A stretch of DNA of 64,000 nucleotides from Veillonella sp. VA142 (GTDB taxonomy: Bacteria; Bacillota; Negativicutes; Veillonellales; Veillonellaceae): positions 62,001 to 126,000 of the forward strand of contig NZ_RQVN01000004.1 of assembly GCF_003992135.1 (NCBI RefSeq), in the 5' to 3' direction. Under the pieces are notes generated by a model. It saw only the letters and a list, made by a program, of their open reading frames with translations. It searched no databases and was not told the DNA's origin. Shown here piece after piece: positions 56,501 through 64,000 of this stretch (position 1 is its first letter; each line of letters starts with the position of its first letter). A program made the position numbers and the translations under genes.

Positions 56501-57003
56501 CCACCGCCATTAACGGCTTTGATCATCAACGGATAGCCATATTTCGCAGCAAATGTTTCTAATTCTGCAAACTCCTTCAATGGACCATCACTGCCAGGAA
56601 TCATCGGTATATCTGCTTTTTTGGCTTGAATCCGAGCATTGACTTTGTCCCCGAACATCACTAAATGTTCTACTTTAGGACCGATGAAAGTAATTCCTTC
56701 TTCTTCACAACGTTGTGCAAAATGAGCATTTTCAGATAAAAATCCATACCCTGGATGAATCGCATCTACATCATGTTCCTTCGCAATACGAATAATATCT
56801 TCAATATCCAAGTATGCATCTACTGGTTTTTTACCTTCCCCTACTAAATAGGATTCATCCGCTTGATTGCGATGTAATGAAAGTGCATCTTCGTTAGAAT
56901 AAATAGCTACCGTGCGAATGCCCATTTCGTTACATGCACGAAGTACACGAATGGCGATTTCACCACGGTTTGCTACTAATAGCGAGCGTATTTGTTTCAT
57001 CAT
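53551..57003 (-). CDS. pyc: Pyruvate carboxylase
   Basis: 1150 residues, full-length single chain. Biotin carboxylase domain (1 to about 450, ATP loop NGGGGRGMR), carboxyltransferase domain (about 530-800, TTWRDAHQSLFATRLRT), an allosteric/tetramerisation region, and a biotin-carrier domain with AMKMET near the end. It makes oxaloacetate from pyruvate, bicarbonate and ATP, the entry to gluconeogenesis and the reductive C4 route. GGAGGG precedes tandem ATG codons. A hairpin (ATTCCA/TGGAAT) lies in the leader near 57025-57050. Confidence 0.97.
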   Translation of the reverse strand: MMKQIRSLLVANRGEIAIRVLRACNEMGIRTVAIYSNEDALSLHRNQADESYLVGEGKKPVDAYLDIEDIIRIAKEHDVDAIHPGYGFLSENAHFAQRCEEEGITFIGPKVEHLVMFGDKVNARIQAKKADIPMIPGSDGPLKEFAELETFAAKYGYPLMIKAVNGGGGRGMREVTKYEELRDAYDRAKSEAKMAFGDDDVYVEKLIVEPKHIEVQIIGDEHGNIVHLHERDCSIQRRHQKVVEVAPAFALSHDLRDRICAAAVKIMKHVNYVSAGTVEFLVTGDGNFYFIEVNPRIQVEHTVTEMITGIDIVHTQIRVAEGHALHSEAVAIPAQEHIRCEGVAIQCRITTEDPNNNFMPDTGKLITYRSSGGFGIRLDGGNAFTGAVITPYYDSLLVKATSWALSTEEAIRKMLRCLREFRIRGVKTNVHFLVNVLEHEVFQSGDYNVHFIDEHPELFNLKKDKDRGTKLLRYIADVTVNGYNGHKEEVPTFEPIIMPSNIAGAPAAGTKQKLDELGPEKFSKWVQEQPKVLFTDTTWRDAHQSLFATRLRTADMARVAGRVAKGLPNLFSLECWGGATFDVAYRFLHEDPWERLRMFREQVPNILLQMLLRGSNAVGYTSYADNVVREFIRLAGKNGIDVFRIFDSLNSLDNMKVAIDEVRNQGKVAEVALCYTGDILDPRRDKYNLAYYVNMGKELAAAGANILAIKDMAGLLKPQAAYNLVSALKDAVDLPIHLHTHEGSGNAIYSYGRAVDAGVDIIDLAYSAFANGTSQPSMSSMYYGLTGHDRQPTMNVDYMEEASNYFGSIRPYYKGVDHTSSYPNTTVYQHEMPGGQYSNLQQQAKSVGLGERWEDIKRVYHEVSMLFGDIIKVTPSSKVVGDMTLFMVQNNLTEQDIYDKGDTLDFPQSVVEFFKGYIGTPYLGFPERLQQIVLKGEKPLDGRPGAMLPSVDFELVRRELAEKGAGTTDEDVIAHCLYSKVFADYTTFKHDYSDVSVLDTPTFFFGMKRGESVEVTIEQGKTLVIKYIQMSEADEDGNRYVLFELNGQPRTIKIHDKHIKTTGVVRHKVDPSKPGEVGATLSGSVVKIVAQVGQAVKKGDALVVTEAMKMETTITAPVSGVVGVIHVREGSRIESGDCLITIEEQAHVAN

Positions 57004-57294
57004 AATCCCTCCTCAATTTTGCATATTCCAGTATTACTACCATTTGGAATAGACATTTGTATACCTCATTATACTCCTAAACGTTGAAATTAGCTAGATA
57101 TAAACAGTGGTTATTGGTAAAGTTCCTAAAAGAATTATATGAATATAAAAAACCGATATACAACTTTTGTCTATACGATAGAGTATGTGTATATTTTTTG
57201 TAATCATTGACCATATTATCACTTTCTATGATATGATAAATTATATAATCTACATTTTGATACATATACAATTTACTCAGCTACAAGGACATCT

Positions 57295-58158
57295 ATGCAA
57301 CCTATTTTATATTTCACACTTTCATTAGATCATGCTCCATGCTCCATGAATCAAGCCATCCGAGAGCAAAAGATATCCCAAGCAATGCGCCGTCGTCTTC
57401 GTCGTGAGGGTTCGTTTCTTGTGAACGGAGTACCTGCCACTTGGGATACGTTGCTACATCCAGGTGATTCCATAAAAGTTCACCTCACTAAAACATCACA
57501 CATCGACCCTACTCCTATGGATTTGGATATTCTATTCGAGGATGAGCACTTATTAGTGATTAACAAACCTGTAGGCATGCTTATGCACCCTACTTCTTCT
57601 GAAAGATATCACACACTTGCCAACGGTGTGTTGGCTTACTTTCAACAACATGATATAAATGCTAGCTTTCATCCCATCCATCGACTAGATAAGGACACAT
57701 CTGGTCTCGTTATCATCGCTAAGAATGCCTTGGTTCAACATGCTTTCACCAAGCAGCATTCACGCATCCAAAAAGTATACGATGCTATAACCGATGGTAT
57801 TATTCCTGTCAGTAATTTATCCATTCATTTCCCTATTGCTCGCTTAGAGGGTAGCATTATTGAACGTTGTACTCATCCACTAGGGCAACCTGCCCATACG
57901 GATATAACCGTAGTCCAACGACATCCACACCATACCCATGTGCGCTGTTACCTGCACACAGGACGGACTCACCAGATCCGAGTTCACCTTAGTGCTCTAG
58001 GGTACCCACTCGCAGGGGATGATTTATACGGAGGCTCCTTAACATGGCAAACCAAACAATGCTTGCATGCATCAGAACTACATTTTATCCATCCCATGAT
58101 ACAAGAGTGGATCACATTGCAAGCACCATTACCAGAGTATTTTAATAAAATTCCATAA
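57295..58158 (+). CDS. RluA-family pseudouridine synthase
   Basis: 287 residues. Short N-terminal S4-like part, then HRLDKDTSGLVIIAK with the catalytic aspartate (about 133) and HTGRTHQIRVHLSALGYPL. It modifies uridine in rRNA or tRNA. It is the second RluA-type gene of the window and shares only the family motifs with the 11.5-kb one. AAGGA precedes the start. Target unknown. Confidence 0.9.
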   Translation: MQPILYFTLSLDHAPCSMNQAIREQKISQAMRRRLRREGSFLVNGVPATWDTLLHPGDSIKVHLTKTSHIDPTPMDLDILFEDEHLLVINKPVGMLMHPTSSERYHTLANGVLAYFQQHDINASFHPIHRLDKDTSGLVIIAKNALVQHAFTKQHSRIQKVYDAITDGIIPVSNLSIHFPIARLEGSIIERCTHPLGQPAHTDITVVQRHPHHTHVRCYLHTGRTHQIRVHLSALGYPLAGDDLYGGSLTWQTKQCLHASELHFIHPMIQEWITLQAPLPEYFNKIP

Positions 58159-58160
58159 CA

Positions 58161-58196
58161 AAAAAACTGACACACTCCAAGAGCATGCCAGCTTTT
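58161..58196. terminator. Terminator between the pseudouridine synthase gene and fba
   Basis: AACTGACACACTC pairs (with G-T pairs) with GCATGCCAGCTT; T or A tracts flank both sides, so it can serve both converging genes. Confidence 0.75.
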
Positions 58197-58207
58197 CTCA
58201 AATCAAA

Positions 58208-59137
58208 TTAAATTTTATTGTTGCAACCTAATACATTTTTGATTTTATGTTGTACCATAGCTTGGATAGCCTCACGGCCAGGTCCCAAGTATTTACGAGG
58301 ATCAAACTCTGCAGGATTATTGGCTAATACTTCACGAATACTTGCCGTCATCGCTAAGCGCAAGTCTGTATCGATATTAATTTTGCATACTGCCATTGTA
58401 GCTGCTTTACGGAGCATCTCTTCAGGCACCCCTTGTGCACCTGGGATTGCGCCACCAAAGGAGTTACATTTTTCTACGAATGCTTGTGGTACAGAGGATG
58501 CTCCATGCAATACGATTGGGAAATTCGGCAACAATTCGCCTACTCGTTGTAAACGGCCGAAATCTAAATATGGAGTACCTTTAAATTTATACGCCCCATG
58601 GCTTGTACCGATGGCAATGGCTAAAGAATCTACCCCAGTTAAGCGAACAAACTCAGCCGCTTCTTCTGGATCGGTAAATAACGCATCTTTTTCGCTAACG
58701 TTGACATCGTCTTCCACACCTGCTAAACGGCCTAATTCACCTTCTACTACAACACCGTGTTTGTGAGCATATTCCACTACACGCGCAGTTAACTCTACAT
58801 TTTTTTCAAAAGGATGTTTAGACCCATCAATCATAACAGACGTAAAACCACTGTCGATACAGTCTTTACAAATTTCAAAATCATCACCGTGGTCCAAATG
58901 CAAAGCGATAGGAAGATCTGTATCGATTAAGGCAGCTTCCACCAATTTTGTTAAATACACAGGCTTAGCATATTTACGAGCCCCTGCAGATACTTGCAAG
59001 ATCAATGGAGCTTGCTCTACCTTTGCCGCATCCACAATACCTTGGATAATTTCCATATCGTTTACATTGAACGCACCAATGGCATAGCCTCCAACATAGG
59101 CTTTCTCAAACATCTCTTTCGTAGATACTAATGGCAT
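58208..59137 (-). CDS. fba: Class II fructose-1,6-bisphosphate aldolase
   Basis: 309 residues. Zinc ligands in ALHLDHGDDFE (about 82) and the later His in IAIGTSHGAYKF and LHGASSVPQAF. It condenses dihydroxyacetone phosphate with glyceraldehyde 3-phosphate in gluconeogenesis. Monocistronic, away from the triose block. Confidence 0.96.
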   Translation of the reverse strand: MPLVSTKEMFEKAYVGGYAIGAFNVNDMEIIQGIVDAAKVEQAPLILQVSAGARKYAKPVYLTKLVEAALIDTDLPIALHLDHGDDFEICKDCIDSGFTSVMIDGSKHPFEKNVELTARVVEYAHKHGVVVEGELGRLAGVEDDVNVSEKDALFTDPEEAAEFVRLTGVDSLAIAIGTSHGAYKFKGTPYLDFGRLQRVGELLPNFPIVLHGASSVPQAFVEKCNSFGGAIPGAQGVPEEMLRKAATMAVCKINIDTDLRLAMTASIREVLANNPAEFDPRKYLGPGREAIQAMVQHKIKNVLGCNNKI

Positions 59138-59255
59138 AATGGGCCTCCTTGTAATATATAATTAAATACATTATTAATGACTATATATTGTTATTATACC
59201 GTATCTACTAGAGCGATTCAAGAAAAATCTATATTCTCAAAGGCTGTCAATATGA

Positions 59256-59284
59256 TTGAGAACATGCCTATTCTATGGTACAAT
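59256..59284 (+). promoter_or_regulatory. Promoter of the flippase-like gene
   Basis: TTGAGA (59256-59261), 17-base spacer, TACAAT (59279-59284). The -35 box is also the right arm of an inverted repeat TTCTCAA/TTGAGAA. Confidence 0.6.
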
Positions 59285-59336
59285 TAAAAGTGAGTCTTTC
59301 ATAGATTCAATCGAATCTTTCAGTATAGGAGATATC

Positions 59337-60893
59337 ATGGTTAATCGATTTTTACAGGGTACGCTCATCTTGACGATTGCGGGATTTGTGGTGAAAGCTA
59401 TTGGTAGCTTGAACTGGATTTTCTTATCCCGTGTTCTCAGCGGTGAGGGTATCGGTATCTACCAAATGGCATTTCCAGCGTATTTATTGGCGCTGCAGCT
59501 ATCCAGCGCAGGAATTCCTATTGCCATTTCTATTATGACTGCGGAAAAATTAGCAAAACAGGATTTATTGGGAGCCAAGAAAGTATTTTCTATTTCTTTC
59601 AAAATGCTATTTGTTCTCGGTCTATTGTTCAGTATTGCCGTCTATGGCTCTGCCCAATGGCTTATTGACATTAATTTCATTACAGACCCTAGGGCATACT
59701 ATTCATTAATCGCTCTATCACCTGCGGTATTCTTTGTCACCCTCATTTCTTGCTATCGAGGCTACTTACAAGGTTGGCAAATGATGACCCCTACGGCTAT
59801 CAGCCAAATTGTAGAACAGTTACTACGTGTTGTAGTGATGTTGGGGGCGGCGTATATCTTGCTGCCTTATGGATTAGATGTGGCTGCTGGTGGTGCTAGC
59901 TTGGGGGCAGGTATCGGTGCGGTCGGTGCCTTAGTGGTACTCATGTACTATTACTATCGCCTACCAAAACAATTAGACGAACCGATGATAACTACAGAAC
60001 CACCTGAAAGTTCTAAGTCCATCATTCGTCGTTTAATCAATTTATCTATCCCTATCGCCTTGGCTAGTATGATGTTACCTATTGTAGCCATGTTAGATGT
60101 AGCGATTATTCCACGGCGATTAATCGATATCGGGTATCCGCTCCATGAAGCTACAGAGCTATACGGATATTTATCAGGTATGGCGGTGCCTCTTATCAAC
60201 TTAGCCACCATCATTACGGCAGCCATTGCCACAAGCATTGTGCCAGCCGTTTCCAACGCTGTATCCATTAAGGATATCAAACAAGTATACTATCGTACAG
60301 CAGGTTCTATGCGGTTAACCTTCGTAGCAACGATTCCTTTCACGGTGATGCTATACGTTTTGGCAGAACCAGTGGTATCCACTATTTATAATGCACCACG
60401 TGCAGCAGAAGCCACGCAAATCTTAGCGTGGGCCATCTTCTTTTTGGGGCTTCACCAAGTGACCACTGGCATCCTACAAGGGCTCGGTAAACCACGCATT
60501 CCCGTTATCAACATGGGCATCGCAGCCATTGTGAAAGTCATCTTAAACTGGGAATTAACGGCTATCCCTGCATTAGGTATTGGTGGTGCTGCTTATGCCA
60601 CTGTCGCCGACATTGGTTTTGCTGCCCTATTGAATCTTATCTGGATTCATCGCCATACAGGCTACTTTATCGACCTTATCTTATTGGGTAAAAACATCGT
60701 CTCCGCCTCCATCATGGGTGTGGCTATGTATTATTTCTATCCACTCTTACAAGGAAGTATCCCAACATTCTTTAATATCATGATTACCGCTATCATAGGT
60801 GCACTTATCTATGTAGCTATCATGATCGTTCTGAAAGGACTCAACAAAAATGATGGAGCCCGATTACCTGTAGTTGGTCGCTTCTTTAGATAA
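59337..60893 (+). CDS. MATE/MOP-superfamily flippase (SpoVB/polysaccharide-exporter type)
   Basis: 518 residues from ATG 59337 (TAGGAGA upstream; an extended frame from 59256 covers the promoter and is rejected). About 14 hydrophobic segments; the first reads GTLILTIAGFVVKAIGSLNW, typical of SpoVB/MurJ-like exporters, with YQMAFPAYLLALQLSSAGIPIAIS. It probably moves a lipid-linked sugar precursor across the inner membrane. No polysaccharide genes are adjacent, so the substrate is open. Confidence 0.88.
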   Translation: MVNRFLQGTLILTIAGFVVKAIGSLNWIFLSRVLSGEGIGIYQMAFPAYLLALQLSSAGIPIAISIMTAEKLAKQDLLGAKKVFSISFKMLFVLGLLFSIAVYGSAQWLIDINFITDPRAYYSLIALSPAVFFVTLISCYRGYLQGWQMMTPTAISQIVEQLLRVVVMLGAAYILLPYGLDVAAGGASLGAGIGAVGALVVLMYYYYRLPKQLDEPMITTEPPESSKSIIRRLINLSIPIALASMMLPIVAMLDVAIIPRRLIDIGYPLHEATELYGYLSGMAVPLINLATIITAAIATSIVPAVSNAVSIKDIKQVYYRTAGSMRLTFVATIPFTVMLYVLAEPVVSTIYNAPRAAEATQILAWAIFFLGLHQVTTGILQGLGKPRIPVINMGIAAIVKVILNWELTAIPALGIGGAAYATVADIGFAALLNLIWIHRHTGYFIDLILLGKNIVSASIMGVAMYYFYPLLQGSIPTFFNIMITAIIGALIYVAIMIVLKGLNKNDGARLPVVGRFFR

Positions 60894-60980
60894 CTAAGAA
60901 TGACAAATTTCAAGTTATTTAGATAATTAAATATCCCTACTTCTGGACCATTCTTTAGATGGTCTATACGAATATACTTA

Positions 60981-61016
60981 AATACCTTTGAAAGATAACT
61001 TTCAAGGGTATTTTTT
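60981..61016 (+). terminator. Terminator of the flippase-like gene
   Basis: AATACCTTTGAAAG, loop ATAA, CTTTCAAGGGTATT, then six Ts, 88 bases past the stop. Confidence 0.88.
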
Positions 61017-61101
61017 ATAGACAGGTTGCTATCTGCTAGCGCCATCCACCTACAACATATACTACCAAATACCTAATCACTCCACCTAAAAAACTAGTTA
61101 C

Positions 61102-61131
61102 AAAAAAGAACAGCCCCAAAGGACTGTTCTT
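61102..61131 (-). terminator. Terminator after rplT
   Basis: AGAACAG and CTGTTCT arms with an inner CC/GG pairing; six Ts follow on the minus strand, 40 bases past the rplT stop. Confidence 0.88.
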
Positions 61132-61170
61132 CTACGCACAACCTATTATATAGGTCATTATCTATTTGTC

Positions 61171-61521
61171 TTACGCGTTTTTAGCGATTTCTACTAATTT
61201 CGCGAATGCAGCTGCATCATGTACTGCCAAGTCAGCCAACATTTTACGGTTAATTTCCACACCAGCTTTTGTTAAACCAGCGATGAAACGGCTGTAGGAT
61301 AAACCATTGATACGGCTTGCTGCATTGATACGAGCGATCCATAATTTACGGAACTCACGTTTTTTAGCACGACGGTCACGACGAGCATAATATAATGCTT
61401 TCATTACGGATTCGTTCGCTTTTTTGAATAAGCGAGAACGTGTACCACGGTAACCTTTAGCTAATTTTAAGATTTTTTTATGACGTGCATGCGCTGTTAC
61501 GCCTGTTTTTACTCTTGCCAT
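61171..61521 (-). CDS. rplT: 50S ribosomal protein L20
   Basis: 116 residues, the normal size, with [35 protein letters not shown] and [20 protein letters not shown]. Assembly protein of the large subunit and, in Firmicutes, a repressor of its own operon through the infC leader. Third gene of infC-rpmI-rplT. Confidence 0.98.
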   Translation of the reverse strand: MARVKTGVTAHARHKKILKLAKGYRGTRSRLFKKANESVMKALYYARRDRRAKKREFRKLWIARINAASRINGLSYSRFIAGLTKAGVEINRKMLADLAVHDAAAFAKLVEIAKNA

Positions 61522-61568
61522 TATTGTATTCCTCCAATATCGTTATATGTTACTAAAATATTTGAATC

Positions 61569-61766
61569 TTATGCGTATGGTAAGCATTTAACTACGCGTT
61601 TGTAGTCAGATTTGCTAACCAATGTAGCTTTACGAAGATTACGTTTACGTGCTGGAGATTTTTTCTCTAAGATATGGCTTTTGAAAGCTTTTGCACGTTT
61701 GAATTCACCACTACCTGTTACTTGGAAACGTTTAGCCGCTGCGCGACGAGTTTTAATCTTTGGCAT
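61569..61766 (-). CDS. rpmI: 50S ribosomal protein L35
   Basis: 65 residues, highly basic, starting [20 protein letters not shown] and ending VKCLPYA. It is 11 bases after infC and 47 before rplT. Confidence 0.97.
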   Translation of the reverse strand: MPKIKTRRAAAKRFQVTGSGEFKRAKAFKSHILEKKSPARKRNLRKATLVSKSDYKRVVKCLPYA

Positions 61767-61777
61767 TATTCTTCCTC

Positions 61778-62293
61778 CTAATTACCTTTTTTAGCTAAAA
61801 TCATTGTCATGTTTCGGCCTTCTAGTTTCGCTTCTTTTTCAACAACCGCTTGGTCAGTTAATTCACCAGCAAAACGAGTCAGCACATTAAGCCCCAATTC
61901 TGGGTGGCTCAATTCACGACCGCGGAACATGATCGTTACCTTAACTTTATTACCATCACCTAAGAATTTAGCTGCATTTTTAAGTTTTACATAAAAATCA
62001 TGATCTTCGATGTGAGGACGAAGCTTCACTTCTTTCAACGTGAAAGTTTTTTGCTTCTTCTTTGCTTCTTTTTCGCGTTTTTGTTGCTCATAACGGTATT
62101 TACCATAGTTCATAATACGACAAACTGGTGGTTTACCATTAGGGGCTACTTCTACTAGATCTAAATGTTGTTCTTCTGCCATAGCTAAGGCATCACGAAC
62201 AGACATAATACCTAACTGATCATTATCTGCACTTACGACACGAACTTCGCGAGCACGGATTTCTTCATTAATACGCGGTGTATCTTTGCTAAT
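61778..62293 (-). CDS. infC: Translation initiation factor IF-3, ATT start codon
   Basis: 171 residues. The correct start is ATT at 62293: GGAGGT (62301-62306) lies at the right distance and the protein then reads (M)[19 protein letters not shown]. The longer ATG frame to 62371 reads through the leader terminator and is not a protein. N-domain, then C-domain beginning [21 protein letters not shown]-3 polices start-codon choice, and infC genes with rare starts are discriminated by it, giving autocontrol. Confidence 0.96.
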   Translation of the reverse strand: MSKDTPRINEEIRAREVRVVSADNDQLGIMSVRDALAMAEEQHLDLVEVAPNGKPPVCRIMNYGKYRYEQQKREKEAKKKQKTFTLKEVKLRPHIEDHDFYVKLKNAAKFLGDGNKVKVTIMFRGRELSHPELGLNVLTRFAGELTDQAVVEKEAKLEGRNMTMILAKKGN

Positions 62294-62425
62294 ACTAGTC
62301 ACCTCCAAAGGGATAAAAAAATCGGATGGCACAAGGCCATCCGAGCATAGTTTGTAACTATCTGTACCCAATATTTCATGACATTAGGTGAGAAGCGGAT
62401 GGCTTCTACTTGTTAATACTCAATT
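62294..62425 (-). promoter_or_regulatory. infC leader with terminator and antiterminator (L20-type leader)
   Basis: A terminator CGGATGGC, loop, GCCATCCG, followed by seven Ts (62315-62343) lies just before infC. A second GCCATCCG (62396-62403), within an upstream AGAAGC-type hairpin, can pair with the terminator 5' arm instead, so read-through is switchable. In B. subtilis, L20 binds the equivalent leader; L20 control here is by analogy. Confidence 0.8.
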
Positions 62426-62454
62426 AGTATACGCTATTAAGCCATATTTGTCAA
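62426..62454 (-). promoter_or_regulatory. Promoter of infC-rpmI-rplT
   Basis: TTGACA (62449-62454), 17-base spacer, TATACT (62426-62431), a consensus promoter. Confidence 0.88.
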
Positions 62455-62556
62455 GGACTCTCCCCTTTAACTTTATATATTATTACTTTACAGCAATATA
62501 CTTTGTATGAATTACTAATATGTCATAAAGTAAAAGCACTAGTATACAACTCTGAT

Positions 62557-62585
62557 AAAAAGGCCCTCCCAAAGGAGAGCCTTTT
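62557..62585 (-). terminator. Terminator after nifJ
   Basis: AAAAAGGC.CTCC, loop CAAA, GGAG.GCCTTTT, 20 bases past the stop. Confidence 0.88.
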
Positions 62586-62605
62586 CATATTACTTTTGCT
62601 ATTGA

Positions 62606-64000
62606 TTAGCCTTGTTGTAATTCGTCTTCAAAACCTTTTTGTAAACGAACATAAGATTGACGGCGTTCTTTAGCTAATTGTTTGTTGATTTCTAACAATT
62701 CTTTGCTCATTGCAGGAACTGCTTTACCCAAAGATGTATAACGAACTTCTTTTCCTAAGAAGGAGTCGAATAATTCGTAATCAGGTTCTTTGGAATCAAG
62801 GCTGAATGGGTTTTTGCCTTGTGCTTTTAATGCTGGGTTGTAACGGTATAAATCCCAGTAACCAGATGCAACAGCTTGTTTAGTTTCAGCTTGTGCATTA
62901 CCCATACCGCCTTTGATACCATGGTTGATACATGGAGCATAAGCAATGATTAGGGATGGACCTGGATATGCTTCAGCTTCTGCCAATGCTTTCATCAATT
63001 GGTTCATGTCAGCACCCATACCAACTTGAGCCACATAGATATTGCCATATGTCATAGCGATCATGCCAAGGTCTTTTTTGTTTGTACGTTTACCTTGCGC
63101 AGCGAATTGAGCAACCGCACCTACGCGAGTAGATTTAGATGCTTGACCGCCAGTGTTGGAGTATACTTCTGTATCGAATACGAATACGTTAACGTCTTCG
63201 CCAGAAGCCAATACATGGTCAAGGCCACCGAAACCAATATCGTATGCCCAACCGTCACCACCGAAGATCCATTGGGAACGTTTTACAAGGTATTGTTTTT
63301 TAGCCAATACTTCTTTTACAGCTTCTGTTTGTTCTACTTTGGAAAGAGCATCGATCACTGCTTTAGCACGGTCACGAGTACCTTCGCCTTGAAGACGTTT
63401 TTCTAACCATAAGTCAAGAACTTGTTTAGTTGTTTCATCAGCTGTTTCAGCAATGGAAGCTACAGTGTCAGCTAATTGTGCACGGATTTTTTCAGTACCG
63501 ATGAACATACCATAACCGAACTCAGCATTGTCCTCGAATAAGGAGTTAGCCCATGCAGGACCTTGGCCTTGTTGGTTTTTAGTGTATGGAGATGCTGGCA
63601 TAGATGCACCCCAAATAGAGGAACAACCTGTCGCATTGGCAATCATCATACGGTCACCGAATAATTGAGTAATCAATTTAGCATATGGAGTTTCACCACA
63701 ACCTGCGCAAGCGCCAGAGAACTCAAGCAATGGAGTTTTGAATTGGGAACCTTTTACAGTTTCTTGTTTCATTGGGTGAGATTTAGTTGGTAATGCTACA
63801 CCATAATCCCAAGCTGGAGCAAATTCTAATTCGCCATCGATAGGACGCATTTCGATTGCTTTTCCTTTAGGAGCTGGACAGATATTCACGCAGTTACCGC
63901 AACCTAAGCAGTCTAATGGAGATACTGCAATACGGAATTGCAATTCACCTTTAGTCATCATTTCTGGAATTGTTTCAAAGTTTTCAGGTCCTGCTGCTGC
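62606..64000 (-). CDS. nifJ: Pyruvate:ferredoxin oxidoreductase, C-terminal part (5' end outside window)
   Basis: 465 codons, open to the window edge; the internal ATG near 63961 is not the start because the frame continues upstream. A 4Fe-4S motif CLGCGNCVNICP, then the thiamine-diphosphate domain with CAGCGETPYAKL, ATGCSSIWGASMP and FGGDGWAYDIGFGGLDHV, and the C-terminal SNTGGQASKSTRVGAVAQFA. It cleaves pyruvate to acetyl-CoA and CO2 with reduction of ferredoxin. About 60% of the usual chain lies beyond the window. Confidence 0.97.
   Translation of the reverse strand, partial: AAAGPENFETIPEMMTKGELQFRIAVSPLDCLGCGNCVNICPAPKGKAIEMRPIDGELEFAPAWDYGVALPTKSHPMKQETVKGSQFKTPLLEFSGACAGCGETPYAKLITQLFGDRMMIANATGCSSIWGASMPASPYTKNQQGQGPAWANSLFEDNAEFGYGMFIGTEKIRAQLADTVASIAETADETTKQVLDLWLEKRLQGEGTRDRAKAVIDALSKVEQTEAVKEVLAKKQYLVKRSQWIFGGDGWAYDIGFGGLDHVLASGEDVNVFVFDTEVYSNTGGQASKSTRVGAVAQFAAQGKRTNKKDLGMIAMTYGNIYVAQVGMGADMNQLMKALAEAEAYPGPSLIIAYAPCINHGIKGGMGNAQAETKQAVASGYWDLYRYNPALKAQGKNPFSLDSKEPDYELFDSFLGKEVRYTSLGKAVPAMSKELLEINKQLAKERRQSYVRLQKGFEDELQQG

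Noticed and set aside
59256-59336. N-terminal extension of the flippase-like protein
   Set aside because: The extension contains the promoter and leader; TAGGAGA precedes the ATG at 59337.
62294-62371. N-terminal extension of IF-3 from an upstream ATG
   Set aside because: It would be encoded by the leader terminator hairpin; a well-placed Shine-Dalgarno sequence serves the ATT at 62293.

Overview
The window looks like a chromosomal segment of a diderm Firmicute of the class Negativicutes, most likely Veillonella or a close relative. The inference rests on a mixture: Firmicutes-type regulation (ctsR-mcsA-mcsB-clpC with heptad CtsR operators) sits beside outer-membrane genes (two TonB-dependent receptors, one with a porin-like extension). 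The sequence is moderately AT-rich, most genes lie on the minus strand, and there is no rRNA, CRISPR array, prophage or insertion sequence.

Layout. 0-9.5 kb: a minus-strand operon of TonB receptor, CobN-like chelatase large subunit, periplasmic binding protein, FecCD permease, ABC ATPase, ChlI-like AAA protein and the start of a second ATP-binding protein; the gene order parallels hmuRSTUV haem-uptake loci. 9.9-18.6 kb: housekeeping genes (YgbA-like, DUF554, pyrR, rluD-like, lspA, tex, folA, thyA, recQ). 19-21.3 kb: a putP-type symporter and a RelB/RelE-type toxin-antitoxin pair. 21.4-27.3 kb: the lower glycolytic block gap-pgk-tpiA-gpmI-eno. 27.4-31.6 kb: an unknown gene, tRNA-Leu(CAA) and the cobalamin genes cbiA, cbiL and cbiK. 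31.7-36.4 kb: the CtsR operon. 36.6-48.9 kb: a metal-related stretch with ferritin, a COG0523 GTPase, a GTPase-permease fusion, a TIGR03943-like partner, a RelB-like remnant, a 1565-residue TonB receptor under an apparent Fur box, and an M16 protease. 49-60.9 kb: a membrane protein, M18 aminopeptidase, Mrp ATPase, aminotransferase, pyruvate carboxylase, a pseudouridine synthase, class II aldolase and a MATE/polysaccharide-type flippase. 61.2-64 kb: infC-rpmI-rplT with an attenuated leader and an ATT start, then the 3' part of pyruvate:ferredoxin oxidoreductase.

Pyruvate carboxylase, the triose block, class II aldolase and pyruvate:ferredoxin oxidoreductase fit an organism that lives on lactate or pyruvate and makes sugars by gluconeogenesis. 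Iron, haem, cobalt and probably zinc handling dominate the accessory content. CbiK already supplies an anaerobic cobaltochelatase, so the separate CobN-like operon is more likely devoted to an imported metal tetrapyrrole than to cobalamin synthesis. The items I find most worth a second look are that operon, the double-barrel TonB protein, the GTPase-permease fusion, and the repeat-loaded stem-loop downstream of ferritin.
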